A stretch of 64,000 nt of DNA from Siphonodentalium dalli (Eukaryota; Mollusca; Scaphopoda; Gadilida; Siphonodentaliidae). Under the pieces are notes generated by a model that worked only from the letters and a program-made list of their open reading frames with translations, ran no database searches and was not told the DNA's origin. A program made the translations under genes and the position numbers. Positions 1 to 11,800 of the stretch are shown here, one piece after another (position 1 is the stretch's first letter; each line of letters begins with the position of its first letter). The DNA is taken from contig CP136065.1 in the NCBI GenBank assembly GCA_032622095.1, positions 211,524,151 through 211,588,150 on the forward strand, written 5' to 3'.

Positions 1-1268
1 ATCGCACCAATATCAATTCGAAGACGTTTATCATCAACCATTTTAGTTGTGTGCACAGCTTCCACCACACTCCTGTTATCCACATAGGCAACAATGGGGA
101 TCTTTGTCTCTTGGATACTGCACAATTCACATAACACTTTCCTGACATATATCGCCTCCTCGACACCTTCCTGCAAGCTCATTGCTTCGGCAGCCAATGT
201 TGAACGCACCACTCTTTTTATCTTATGGCAGTTCCAAGATAGAGGACAGCTCAATTTATCTGGATTTACGACAAATAGAACATATGCCATTGTACTGCTG
301 ATTCCATCAGGCAAATTTGCATCAGCAGCATCAGTAAAAACCACTAATTTCCACTTATCATCTGAAGGAAGTCCCATGAATGGAAATCGAATTGATGTTG
401 TCTCAGATTTCACTCTTGATATGATCTTCACTGCTCTAGCTAGATCACAAACTTGACCTTTTCTGAATTTAGTGCTCATTTCTATTAACTCAAAAGCCAA
501 GTCAGGTCTTGTCCCTTGCACAATCCAATTTAGACTTCCAACAATAGAACGCAGATCAGTGTATTCATTCATACTTAATTCATCATTTGTGCAGGCAACT
601 CTTTCCGCACGTAACTCAATGTCTCTTACTCCATGAATATAGTTATTCTGGTGCATAATTATTTCATCAACTTTCTGTTCAATGTGGAACCCAACGTAAG
701 TGAATTTTACCTCCTCTACTTTTCCAGCTAGGAAACGCTGTCGCAAGCCACCCATTACATGTTCGTTAAAATCCTTATCACCAGCATGAAGAAAGTCATC
801 CACATGGCTGAGAGGTATTCCTTGTAGTTCACCATCTTTTCCTCGTTTGTAGAACAGAGAAGGATCTAGTGTAGATAACTCACACAACCAAGATGATTTA
901 GTTCATGTACAACACTTGTGTAGAATTGCCGAGCTGCATCTTTTAAACCATACAAGCATGTTTTCAACTTCCAAACTTTTCCTTCTGTCTGAGCTTCTTT
1001 AGGAGGTCTGATGAAGACTTCCCTTTCCAATTTTTTTCCTTGGAGGAACGCTGACTTAATATCAGTTGTTTTAACATTCCATTTTTTATTTACTGCCAAT
1101 GTCAAGAATAGTCTTATGGATACTTTGCTTACAGTAGGTGAATCATTTTGTGTCAAACCTTCCTCCTCAAATCCACGGGCGACTAAACGGGCCCGGACAT
1201 CAGCTCCCCGTTGTGTCAGTACCCAGCGTGTAGAAATGCATTGTTGTCCATTTTCATTTACCTCTTCA
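1..1268 (-). pseudogene. Copia reverse transcriptase and RNase H region (incomplete, frameshifted)
   Basis: The minus strand encodes the Copia RT core: a TRWVLT segment near 1220, then KTTDIKSAFLQG, VFIRPP and KTCLYGLKDAARQFY (1156-900), and, after a frameshift near 875, the catalytic HVDDF box near 790 (YVDD in many relatives). It then runs open to base 1 through an RNase H-like part containing GSLNWIVQGTRPDLAFE and AYVDNRSVVEAVHTT. A stop at 1266-1268 separates it from the integrase C-terminal part; shifting frame there restores continuity. The open frame continues off the window edge, so the true end is unknown. RT and RNase H copy the element RNA into DNA in the family. Confidence 0.9.
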
Positions 1269-2460
1269 TAAGTCCTTTAACTTCTGAAGCTCTTGAATTA
1301 TTGCATTCCCACACGAAGGATCATGAAGTCTGTCCTTTGGCACAAATGTCATCAACACTTCTTCGGTTTGACTGGTCCTTTTCCACTGAACACTATTCAA
1401 ATCAATACTCATTTTGTTTCCATCTTTCATCTGTAGATTGAACCAGGATTTATTTGTTCCAGTCGCTTTCCCAGCTCTACCAATAACAGTACCAGGAATC
1501 CATTCATCTCCATCTTCCAGATGATACTCAATTTCATCACCTGTTTTCAGCATGATCTTCTCATCTGACGCAGCTTTGGGTGTCACAATGTTCTGAACAG
1601 AATCTTTTTCACCGACGTTTTCTGTGAATACTTCAATTTTCGACTCAACTGCTTGTTCGACACACGTATCTTCTTTAAGATCACCTGGATCTGGGTTCAT
1701 ATTGTAAGAGTTGGCTTTAATAAGTCGGTTTGGAGAAACTCTCACAAATGTTCCTCCATGTCTCAGAAACACAACTTTGCCATCTTTGAAAAACACTTTT
1801 GCAGGTCCAAGCCATTTGTCTTTTCCCTCCCTTTTATAAAACACTCTATCTCCATTAGAATAGCACTGTTCTGCTGCCCTGACCTTGCCTCGTAGAGCCC
1901 GTCGGATTCTCTCATCAGCTTCTGTCTGAATAAATGCCCTACGAGCAGAATGTAGAGTATTCATGTGTTCTGCAAAGACTTCACTCATTGTTTTACCATC
2001 CATTGCTGCAATATTATGTTATGATGTTGGGTATTTTCGGATTGAAGCCAAACACAAGTTGATAACTACTGAACCCATTCCACATTTGTAATGAATTACG
2101 AGCCATATTGGCCCAACATAACAGAATATCATCAGGAGTGTCCTTGTTATCATCTTGAAGTTTTAGCAGCATAGAATCTGTTATTGAATGTACTCGTTCA
2201 CAAAGCCCATTCTGAAATGGACTGTATGCAGCTGTTGTGCACACCTGCACATTGAGAATCGACGAAACTTCTCTCAATTCATCATTATTAAACTCGCCGC
2301 CATTATCATGCAACACTGATCCAAATACGCCAAATATTCCTATCCAGTGTTTGATAATCTTGTCGATAATTTCTCTTGGAGTTTTTCTCTCTATAAACAC
2401 AGATAATGTTAGTCTTGACCACATGTCAATAATATGAAGAATCCATCGGTTACCCCATTT
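1266..2460 (-). pseudogene. Copia integrase catalytic core and C-terminal region (broken)
   Basis: From 2460 the minus strand reads KWGNRWILHIIDMWSRL, then the second integrase acidic residue in HDNGGEFNND and the catalytic glutamate in FQNGLCERVH, followed by a frameshift near 2018. The 2003-1266 part (245 residues) begins MDGKTMSEVF and has a basic region and a GDRVFYKREGKDKWLGPAKV segment like the C-terminal module that follows Copia integrase cores. The first catalytic aspartate lies on the other side of the inserted element, in AIDLK near 7510. Integrase inserts the cDNA into the host chromosome in intact relatives. Confidence 0.88.
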
Positions 2461-5400
2461 TTAGCTCAACTTTACTTTGTAAAGTTTGAGCTATTGCCAT
2501 GGCTTTGTCGTCCGTCGTCCGTGTGTGCGTGTGTACGTAAGGCGTCAACAATAGAGGCTACAGGTCGTACCTTTGATCGGATCATTATGAAATTTGTCAT
2601 AGCTGTTGACATCAACATTTGTACCGGAATGATTCATTTTGGGGTCATACGGAAAAAAAACATGGCCGCCAGCGGCCATCTTAGATTTCAAAATTCAATC
2701 CATTAGCACGGGCTACAGGCCGTACTGTTTGTCTGATCGTCATGAAATTTGTCATGGATGTTAATAATGACATGTAGATGGGAACGAGTAATTTTGGGGT
2801 CATTCGGCCAAAAAACATGGCCGCCAGCAGCCATCTTCGATTTTACTCTTTGCATGACTAAATCCTTTAGCACGGGCTACAGGTCGTACCTTTAGTCAGA
2901 CCATCATAAAATTTGTCATGGATGTTAACAATGACATGTAGATGGGAACGAGTCATTTTTGGGTTATTCGGGCAAAAAACATGGCCGCCAGCAGCCATCT
3001 TGGATTTTACTCTTTGTATGACTAAATCCTTTAGCACGGGCTACAGGTCGTACCTTTAGTCTGATAATCATGAAATTTGTCATGGCTGTTGAAATTGGAA
3101 TGTAGATGGGAACGAGTCATTTTGGGGTCATTCGGACAAAAAACATGGCCGCCAGCAGCCATCTTGGATTTTACTCTTTGTATGACTAAATCCTTTAGCA
3201 CGGGCTACAGGTCGTACCTTTAGTCTGATCATCATAAAATTTGTCATGGATGTTAACAATGACATGTAGATTGGAACGAGTCATTTTGGGGTCATTCGGC
3301 CAAAAAACATGGCCGTCAGCAGCCATCTTGGATTTTACTCTTTGTATGACTAAATCCTTTAGCACGGGCTACAGGTCGTACCTTTAGTCTGATCATCATA
3401 AAATTTGTCAAGAATGTTAATAATCACATGTAGATGGGAACGAGTCATTTTGGGGTCATTCGGCCAAAAAACATGGCCGTCAGCAGCCATCTTGGATTTT
3501 ACTCTTTGTATGACTAAATCCTTTAGCACGGGCTACAGGTCGTACCTTTAGTCTGATCATCATAAAATTTGTCATGGCTGTTGATATTGGAATGTAGATG
3601 GGAACGAGTCATTTTGGGGTCATTCGGACAAAAAACATGGCCGCCAGTGGCCATCTTTGTTTTCAAAATTCAATCCATTAGCACGGGCCACAGGTCGCAC
3701 TGTTCGTCTGATCATCATGAAATTTGTCATGGATGTTAATATTGACATGTAGATGGGAACGAGTCATTTTGGGGTCATTCGGCCCAAAAACATGGCCGCC
3801 AGCAGCCATCTTGGATTTTACTCTTTGTATGACTAAATCCTTTAGTACGGGCTACAGGTCGTACCTTTAGTCTGATCATCATAAAATTTGTCATGGATGT
3901 TAACAATGACATGTAGATTGGAACGAGTCATTTTGGGGTCATTCGGCCAAAAAACATGGCGTCAGCAGCCATCTTGGATTTTACTCTTTGTATGACTAAA
4001 TCCTTTAGCACGGGCTACAGGTCGTACCTTTAGTCTGATCATCATAAAATTTGTCAAGAATGTTAATAATCACATGTAGATGGGAACGAGTCATTTTGGG
4101 GTCATTCGGCCAAAAAACATGGCCGTCAGCAGCCATCTTGGATTTTACTCTTTGTATGACTAAATCCTTTAGCACGGGCTACAGGTCGTACCTTTAGTCT
4201 AATAATCATGAAATTTGTCATGGCTGTTGAAATTGGAATGTAGATGGGAACGAGTCATTTTGGGGTCATTCGGACAAAAAACATGGCCGCCAGTGGCCAT
4301 CTTTGTTTTCAAAATTCAATCCATTAGCACGGGCCACAGGTCGCACTGTTCGTCTGATCATCATGAAATTTGTCATGGATGTTAATATTGACATGTAGAT
4401 GGGAACGAGTCATTTTGGGGTCATTCGGCCCAAAAACATGGCCGCCAGCAGCCATCTTGGATTTTACTCTTTGTATGACTAAATCCTTTAGCACGGGCTA
4501 CAGGTCGTACCTTTAGTCTGATCATCATAAAATTTGTCATGGATGTTAACAATGACATGTAGATTGGAACGAGTCATTTTGGGGTCATTCGGCCAAAAAA
4601 CATGGCCGTCAGCAGCCATCTTGGATTTTACTCTTTGTATGACTAAATCCTTTAGCACGGGCTACAGGTCGTACCTTTAGTCTGATCATCATAAAATTTG
4701 TCAAGAATGTTAATAATCACATGTAGATGGGAACGAGTCATTTTGGGGTCATTCGGCCAAAAAACATGGCCGTCAGCAGCCATCTTGGATTTTACTCTTT
4801 GTATGACTAAATCCTTTAGCACGGGCTACAGGTCGTACCTTTAGTCTGATCATCATAAAATTTGTCATGGCTGTTGATATTGGAATGTAGATGGGAACGA
4901 GTCATTTTGGGGTCATTCGGACAAAAAACATGGCCGCCAGTGGCCATCTTTGTTTTCAAAATTCAATCCATTAGCACGGGCCACAGGTCGCACTGTTCGT
5001 CTGATCATCATGAAATTTGTCATGGATGTTAATATTGACATGTAGATGGGAACGAGTCATTTTGGGGTCATTCGGCCCAAAAACATGGCCGCCAGCAGCC
5101 ATCTTGGATTTTACTCTTTGTATGACTAAATCCTTTAGCACGGGCTACAGGTCGTACCTTTAGTCTGATCGTCATAAAATTTGTCATGGATGTTAACAAT
5201 GACATGTAGATTGGAACGAGTCATTTTGGGGTCATTCGGCCAAAAAATATGGCGTCAGCAGCCATCTTGGATTTTACTCTTTGTATGACTAAATCCTTTA
5301 GCACGGGCTACAGGTCGTACCTTTTGTCTGATCATCATAAAATTTGTCAAGAATGTTAATAATCACATGTAGATGGGAACGAGTCATTTTGGGGTCATTC

Positions 5401-7498
5401 GGCCAAAAAACATGGCCGTCAGCAGCCATCTTGGATTTTACTCTTTGTATGACTAAATCCTTTAGCACGGGCTACAGGTCGTACCTTTAGTCTAATAATC
5501 ATGAAATTTGTCATGGCTGTTGAAATTGGAATGTAGATGGGAACGAGTCATTTTGGGGTCATTCGGACAAAAAACATGGCCGCCAGTGGCCATCTTTGTT
5601 TTCAAAATTCAATCCATTAGCACGGGCCACAGGTCGCACTGTTCGTCTGATCATCATGAAATTTGTCATGGATGTTAATATTGACATGTAGATGGGAACG
5701 AGTCATTTTGGGGTCATTCGGCCCAAAAACATGGCCGCCAGCAGCCATCTTGGATTTTACTCTTTGTATGACTAAATCCTTTAGCACGGGCTACAGGTCG
5801 TACCTTTAGTCTGATCATCATAAAATTTGTCATGGATGTTAACAATGACATGTAGATTGGAACGAGTCATTTTGGGGTCATTCGGCCAAAAAACATGGCC
5901 GTCAGCAGCCATCTTGGATTTTACTCTTTGTATGACTAAATCCTTTAGCACGGGCTACAGATCGTATCTTTAGTCTGATCATCATAAAATTTGTCAAGAA
6001 TGTTAATAATCACATGTAGATGGGAACGAGTCATTTTGGGGTCATTCGGCCAAAAAACATGGCCGTCAGCAGCCATCTTGGATTTTACTCTTTGTATGAC
6101 TAAATCCTTTAGCACGGGCTACAGGTCGTACCTTTAGTCTGATCATCATAAAATTTGTCATGGCTGTTGATATTGGAATGTAGATGGGAACGAGTCATTT
6201 TGGGGTCATTCGGACAAAAAACATGGCCGCCAGTGGCCATCTTTGTTTTCAAAATTCAATCCATTAGCACGGGCCACAGGTCGCACTGTTCGTCTGATCA
6301 TCATAAAATTTGTCATGGATGTTAATATTGACATGTAGATGGGAACGAGTCATTTTGGGGTCATTCGGCCCAAAAACATGGCCGCCAGCAGCCATCTTGG
6401 ATGTTACTCTTTGTATGACTAAATCCTTTAGCACGGGCTACAGGTCGTACCTTTAGTCTGATCATCATAAAATTTGTCATGGATGTTAACAATGACATGT
6501 AGATTGGAACGAGTCATTTTGGGGTCATTCGGCCAAAAAACATGGCGTCAGCAGCCATCTTGGATTTTACTCTTTGTATGACTAAATCCTTTAGCACGGG
6601 CTACAGGTCGTACCTTTAGTCTGATCATCATAAAATTTGTCAAGAATGTTAATAATCACATGTAGATGGGAACGAGTCATTTTGGGGTCATTCGGCCAAA
6701 AAACATGGCCGTCAGCAGCCATCTTGGATTTTACTCTTTGTATGACTAAATCCTTTAGCACGGGCTACAGGTCGTACCTTTAGTCTGATCATCATAAAAT
6801 ATGTCATGGCTGTTGATATTGGAATGTAGATGGGAACGAGTCATTTTGGGGTCATTCGGACAAAAAACATGGCCGCCAGTGGCCATCTTGGATTTCAAAA
6901 TCCATTGGCACGGGCCACAGGTCGTACTGATTGTCTGATCATCATGAAATTTGTCATGGATGATAATATTGACATGTAGATGGGAACGAGTAATTTTGGG
7001 GTCAATCGGCCAAAAAACATGGTCGCCAGCAGCCATCTTGGATTTTACTCTTCGTATGACTAAATCCTTTAGCACGGGCTACAGGTCGTACCTTTATTCT
7101 GATCGTCATAAAATTTGTCATGGATGTTAACGATGACGTGTAGATGGGAACGACTCATTTTGGGGTCATTCGGCCAAAAACATGGCCGCCAGCAGCCATC
7201 TTGGATTTTACTCTTTGTATGACTAAATTCTTTAGCATGGGCTACAGGTCGTACCTTTAGTCTGATCGTCATAAAATTTGTCATTGATGTTAACGATGAC
7301 ATGTAGATGGGAACGACTCATTTTGGGGTCATTCGGCCGAAAACATGGCCGCCAGCAGCCATCTTGGATTTTACTTTTCTCTTCATGTCTATAAACTAGT
7401 ATTAGACATTCAACTTTCCACATTCCTAATCGCTCCATTGACTGTAATATATTAAATTATTCCCTTTCCAAGTTGAGCTACAGTGTCATTGACACTTT
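2461..7498. mobile_element. Satellite-bearing non-autonomous element (Helentron/HINE- or 'pearl'-like) inside Copia integrase
   Basis: A 5,038-bp block splits the Copia integrase frame. One end (2463-2490) folds as a hairpin with arms GCTCAACTTTAC and GTAAAGTTTGAGC. The other end (7472-7498) holds AGTGTCATTGACACT, a short palindrome. Between them is almost only a ~164-bp tandem repeat. CATTT is present on both sides (2456-2460 and 7499-7503); removing the block and one CATTT rejoins the integrase as D-L-K-W-G-N. Two shorter relatives with the same ends sit at 21409-22654 and 47041-48134. Ends plus internal ~160-bp repeats match what is described for HINE/pearl rolling-circle elements of bivalves; that label is inference, since no Rep/helicase is present. 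Confidence 0.75.
2540..7380. repeat. ~164-bp satellite array with ~647-bp higher-order repeat
   Basis: About thirty monomers, each carrying landmarks such as GCACGGGCTACAGGTCGTAC, AAATTTGTCATGGATGTTAA, TGGGAACGAGTCATTTTGGG and ACATGGCCGCCAGCAGCCAT. Successive TTTAGCACGGG landmarks at 3194, 3358 and 3522 give 164 bp. A shorter variant monomer marked by CCATTAGCACGGGCCACAGG recurs about every 647 bp (about 3675, 4322, 4970, 5617, 6264), so four monomers form one higher-order unit repeated about five times. The outer monomers (2500-3200 and 6900-7380) are more divergent and not in register, as expected when the array grows from the middle. Open frames in the array are repeat artefacts. Confidence 0.95.
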
Positions 7499-7502
7499 CA
7501 TT

Positions 7503-7820
7503 TCAAGTCAATGGCAACCTTTCATTGAAGCTTTTCGCCATGGGAAATGAGACAACAGGCCGTGGCGGTGTTGGAGTATGCATTTTGCAAATATCACAGT
7601 TGTCTCGAATGTTCTCCAAGACATTACTAAACTTTTCTTGCCACACACCTGCATCCTTTAGTAATGCTATCAATCGATTGGTTGGTGGATGAGCGAATTG
7701 TCTATGTAATTTATAAAGTACTTTGGACAATTCATTGTCGCCTAAATCACTGAAATTAACACTGAACACTTCTTGAACATCCATTCCACCATCTAGTGCA
7801 ATAGTGATCAGAAGTAGTTA
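7503..7820 (-). pseudogene. Copia integrase N-terminal zinc-binding region
   Basis: The minus strand reads LSKVLYKLHRQFAHPPTNRL and later DNCDICKMHTPTPP, which supplies the H-x4-H and C-x2-C pattern of the integrase HHCC zinc finger. It overlaps the end of the gag/protease frame with a frameshift near 7815. A second frame change just before the inserted element (after AKSFNE) moves the conserved AIDLK, which holds the first catalytic aspartate, into another frame. The domain helps integrase multimerise and hold LTR ends in relatives. Confidence 0.85.
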
Positions 7821-9090
7821 GGTTTAAACACACATCTTTGCCTAGAATATTTGCTGAATCATTTTCGATATCAAGCCTCACTTGTGCACGCTTCATCGCA
7901 TCCTTTGAAAGGAGAAGAGGAATGTCAGATGCAACAACATCTGTTTTGATGATAACTTTCTTTCCAACAATCTTTGCGGGAATACTATATTCTCCCATTG
8001 ATCGCATCTGTGTCCCACCTCCGAATTTGAACATCCTTGTACCATCGCTAACTTCAATACTGTTTTTATCATCTTTAGTCAAAGAATTAATGTATGTATC
8101 CAGCCACTCTCGTCCACATACAGTACTGGAACATGCACTGTCGAGTACAGCGCAATTTCTTGCCTCCTTCCCAAGCTCTTTCATATCTCCCTTATCACTC
8201 CCAGTGTATAAAACAACATGTTCCTGTTCTACTTCAGCTAAGTTCACTCTTGATTGTTTTGCCATGTTTTCCCAGCTATCTGGGCAATCTTTGAGGAGAT
8301 GCCGGAATGATCCACATGATACACACCTTAGATTCTCACCATCTCGACCAACTGGATTGATTTTTCTGGAAGTGTTCATACTATAACTAGCACTACTCGA
8401 CGAATTTGAGATTCGAGGGTTACTTGCTCTACGTCCAAAAAATTGTCCTCTCTGATAACGCCCTCTCGCCTTATAGTTATAGTGACCTCTATCTGAACCC
8501 GTAAAATACACATCATCAGGTTCGGTCTTTATCGCATTAACTGAAGTCGTGTCGTGTCCACCCGCTACAGAATCCCCTTTGAATTTTTTCAATGATTTCC
8601 TTGTCTGTACAAAAAGTGTGTCCTTATGACTGTAGTCCATACCTGTCATTACAAGCATTGTCTCTTGTGTCAAAATCCTCGCTCTTTTTAATAATTTAAA
8701 CGCAAGAATTTCCGATGGAAGTTTGAGTCCTTTCTTCAATATTTTATTGTACTTCTGGTCAAAATTCACTATATATTCACTAACAGTCTCATTCGATGTG
8801 CGCTTATAGTCTTCAAAATCCTGGAATTTTTCCCGTTCATCTTTTCCAAGATATTTGTCCAGAAATTCAAGGAGAATGTTAAGTCCATCGTCTTTCTTCA
8901 AATCAGCAATAGGTACTTCATCAAAAACTTCCTCTCTTATGTGAGACTCATCATTTTCCGGCAGAGTCAACGCAATCGCTATCCCTTGTTTTCCTTTGTT
9001 CAAATCAGTAATCTCTTTCCAAGCCAGTAACTCTTGTTTATATCGCTCATAATTCTTGTTGTAGGTTGGTGGGTTGATCCTCATAGCCAT
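7756..9090 (-). pseudogene. Copia gag (capsid, CCHC nucleocapsid) and aspartic protease
   Basis: A 444-residue open frame starting at ATG 9090, eight bases past the primer-binding site. The first ~170 residues are a capsid-like charged helical region (ERYKQELLAWKEI, ETVSEYIVNFDQKYN). A Gly/Arg/Ser-rich linker follows, then one zinc knuckle near residues 255-268 (CVSCGSFRHLLKDC, C-x2-C-x4-H-x4-C). The protease active site near residue 317 reads AVLDSACSSTVCG, with DSA in place of the usual D-T/S-G. The last residues are out of frame after a shift near 7815. Gag packages element RNA and the protease cuts the polyprotein in the family. Confidence 0.9.
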
Positions 9091-9098
9091 CCTGTTAA

Positions 9099-9108
9099 TC
9101 TGCTACCA
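9099..9108 (-). other. Copia primer-binding site
   Basis: Minus-strand TGGTAGCAGA is complementary to the 3' end of animal initiator tRNA-Met (…TCTGCTACCA, known). It lies two bases from the proposed LTR edge at 9111 and eight bases before the gag ATG, an unusually short leader. Matching beyond ten bases is not clear. Confidence 0.7.
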
Positions 9109-9110
9109 TT

Positions 9111-9571
9111 TGTTAATGGCTAATTACCTATTATATCTCCACAGCACACTTGTGACTTCCTTCACTTCAATTCAAACTCTAACTGCAGTTTCTGTCCATG
9201 ATGTCATTTCCAGGTCAGGAGTTCACTTCCTGTTTCACTGATGTTAATGACACTGTATCTCTTCCTGTTTCACTGATGTTAATGACACTGTAGCTCAACA
9301 AGAACTACTTGTTTTAAAGTGATTTGACAAGTTCTGACTATAGTAGTCTTCAGAGTCCCAGTCTGCTTCGTCTTTGCAGTCTAGTGGGCGACCACACAGT
9401 CATTGACTGTCTTGTTAATGTTACATGGATAATTGTCAACAGAATTTTTCACAAGCTATGTTGACCACTGATTCTCTCTTCCATCTAGTTTTTGTTGTAG
9501 TTATTAAAAGTTCAGTAATACAAAGGCAGGTGATAGGTGAGACTACCAGGATATTCCTCATGGTATTAACA
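9111..9571 (-). repeat. Copia long terminal repeat (5' LTR of the minus-strand element)
   Basis: A 461-bp block starting TGTTAAT and ending ATTAACA, a perfect 7-bp terminal inverted repeat with the canonical TG…CA ends, directly next to the primer-binding site. It contains a ~44-bp direct duplication around 9226-9295 (TTCACTGATGTTAATGACAC twice). The partner LTR lies off the window, so the boundaries rest on the TG/CA ends and PBS only. A related LTR piece in opposite orientation is at 27859-27976. Confidence 0.65.
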
Positions 9572-11603
9572 GCTTGCATTTGTGTTAATTGGTCACTAAT
9601 ATTCAGAATTACAAGTTGTATTTGTGTTAACTGTCAGAACAGTACAGATATATAGTCTTACTTACTAAAGGTTTTAAATTTGTTTTATCTTTTTATGGTG
9701 GTGGTTGTTCATAGGAATTCATATCTGCTACCATGAAAAGGTTAACTTACTACTATCAATATACATGCAGTCACATGTGTCCTCACTCCACATACACCTC
9801 ACAGTTCACTCACAATAGTTCACTCATACATCTCAGGCAGAACACTCAATTAATCATTCTCACATATTACACCAGACACCTTACAGTTCACTCACAATAA
9901 TTCACTCATACAATAGGCACCCCATTCAATTAATCATTCTAACATATTAAACCTGACAGCAGTTCACTCACAGCAGATCACTCATACAATATAGACACAC
10001 ATGTTCACATAAAATCAAATACATTATCAGTGTGGACTTTTAGAAATTATACTTGCGCCAACTGCTCGAATTTAGGGCTCTTTTAAATTGGGAAATACGG
10101 ACCATTTTCTGTTTGATATACTGATTCTAGATTACTTCTCAATGAGGAATTCATTTCTATGGAATTTGGGACCATAATTGTATTTGACCTAAATGCATGA
10201 ATACCACATGAATGTATAATTTCTGATATTTTCTATAGTATAATATATTGTAGGACGGGATTGGCCTCCACTGAATTCCTCGTTGTTCTATGTTTTAAAA
10301 ACTGGATGTGTTATGTGTTTTATTATTATTGATTATGTCTGTTCATATTTTTTCCAGCTGATAACTTTAGTTCTACTCAACTAATTGGAATGAAATTTGT
10401 TATGTAGGTTCTCTACCACAAAATACAGATTTAGTTCAAATTTTGGGGTACGACCCATATTTACCAGAGTTACAGCCCTTTGTTAAAATTTCGGCTCAAT
10501 TTTTTAAGGGGGAGGTCAAGCGATGAATTTTGAAAGGAGATTTTTATGCAAATCTCCAGAGCAAAAGTTATGAAGAAGTTGTTCGGGAACCAAGGCAGGC
10601 CAACCATTGAACAGTCATAACATTTAAGTGGCAGGTGCGCTTGGTAAATTATAACATTTTGCAATAAATCAATTTTTGAGATATTTTTTTCTGGAATTAC
10701 ATCACATGACCTACATTTAAAAAATCAATATAAAATTCAAAAATAAATATACCAACATTATAATGGAACAAGTTCCAAGCGGACCCGGAAGACAAATACC
10801 TGTTGTTTCCAATACCACATCAAGTCACACTCAGAAGTATGTGCAAATCTGTAACTTATGCTCTGCAGATTTGTATGCAAAATTGGTCACTTGACCTTCC
10901 CCTTATAAGGACTACAAATACACAATTTTGGTAAATACTAGATAATCATCAGTGTAAAGAAAAATTTGAATAACCTTCATTATTAGGTGACTTTTGGATA
11001 ATTAATACCAAATTAGATAATTTTTCTGAAGAAAACTTAAACTTTATGTCCAAATTAGTAGTCTCCAATTTCAAGTTGCCTATCTCTGTTGTAAACATGT
11101 GCTCAGTGGAAAATGTTTTATATTCACAAACTTTTGTTTTTCTACTGAGGAATATTTTGTCAACACTACCAGTAAATCTTGAATTATTATGAACTAAGTA
11201 TGGTAAAATGAAATAGTTTACTGTTCATTTCTTTAAAAGTGAGTTTTGCAGTAAATTATCTTGTGTTGCCAGTTTTCAAGGCATGCTACTACCAGGTCAG
11301 GCACATCCTGAATTCCACTATTATAGTGGTATATGACTATAACATAGTCTTCCAACAAAACTCGTTGTGCAATCATTTGCACCAGCTTTTTTATTCAATA
11401 ATATTATAATATTACTAATATATGTCTATCTAAATGACAATAACATGATGACAATCTCTCCTTCATAACAACATTTCAACTAATTGCATGCTAATTGAGT
11501 TGGTTCTCGTGTGCCATCATGATTTTGAATAATATTTGTGTGAAATATGATTTTGGATTTAATATCCCTCTTTTATCAAATTAACAAAACGGTAATGGGC
11601 ATA
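9572..11603. other. Intergenic, no gene recognised; short tandem repeat and dispersed-repeat scraps
   Basis: 9785-9990 holds two to three copies of a ~70-92-bp repeat (ACAGTTCACTCACAAT at 9801 and 9893, a diverged third near 9960). 10330-10520 matches in style a dispersed repeat also seen at 12535-12680 and 16250-16560 (GGAATGAAATTTGNTATG … AGAGTTACAG). The rest is AT-rich and I see no coding signal. Confidence 0.5.
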
Positions 11604-11800
11604 TACAGTAAAGCCCTAAGTAATCGACTCCTTAACCAGAGCAGAATTATGGGTAACTTTTCAGGATTTAGTCGGAAATATGGCTTGTTGCCATTCATTG
11701 GAAAGCTCTCGGGGCAACAAGCCATATTTCCGACTAAATCCTGAAAAGTTACCCATAATTCTGCTCTGGTTAAGGAGTCGATTACTTTGGGCATTACTGC
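11604..11800. mobile_element. Tc1/mariner-like palindromic MITE (TACAGTAATGCCC family)
   Basis: Arms of about 90 bp that are inverted copies of each other: CGACTCCTTAACCAGAGCAG and AGTCGGAAATATGGCTTGTT occur forward then reverse-complemented around a short centre near 11700. Outer ends are CAGTAAAGCCC and GGGCATTACTG, which in better copies (40038-40181, 22982-23118, 63857-63988) are bounded by TA on both sides, the target of Tc1/mariner elements. There is no coding capacity. Confidence 0.75.

Larger units (their letters stand above)
1..9571 (-). mobile_element. Decayed Ty1/copia-type LTR retrotransposon, interrupted by a satellite-bearing element
   Basis: Reading on the minus strand, the order is LTR (9571-9111), primer-binding site, gag with CCHC knuckle, aspartic protease, integrase, reverse transcriptase, RNase H. 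Integrase before RT is the Copia (Pseudoviridae) order. The element leaves the window at base 1, so the 3' LTR is not seen. Coding is broken by probable frameshifts near 7815, 7515, 2018, 1268 and 875 and by a 5.04 kb insertion at 2461-7498, so this copy cannot make its own polyprotein. Coding pieces are still easily recognised, which suggests a fairly recent loss. Assignment to a named Copia clade was not attempted. Confidence 0.93.

Noticed and set aside
6755-7438. Three minus-strand open frames with repeated CWRPCF/WPNDPKM words
   Set aside because: They are the satellite monomer read in one frame; stops in neighbouring monomers and no coding constraint.
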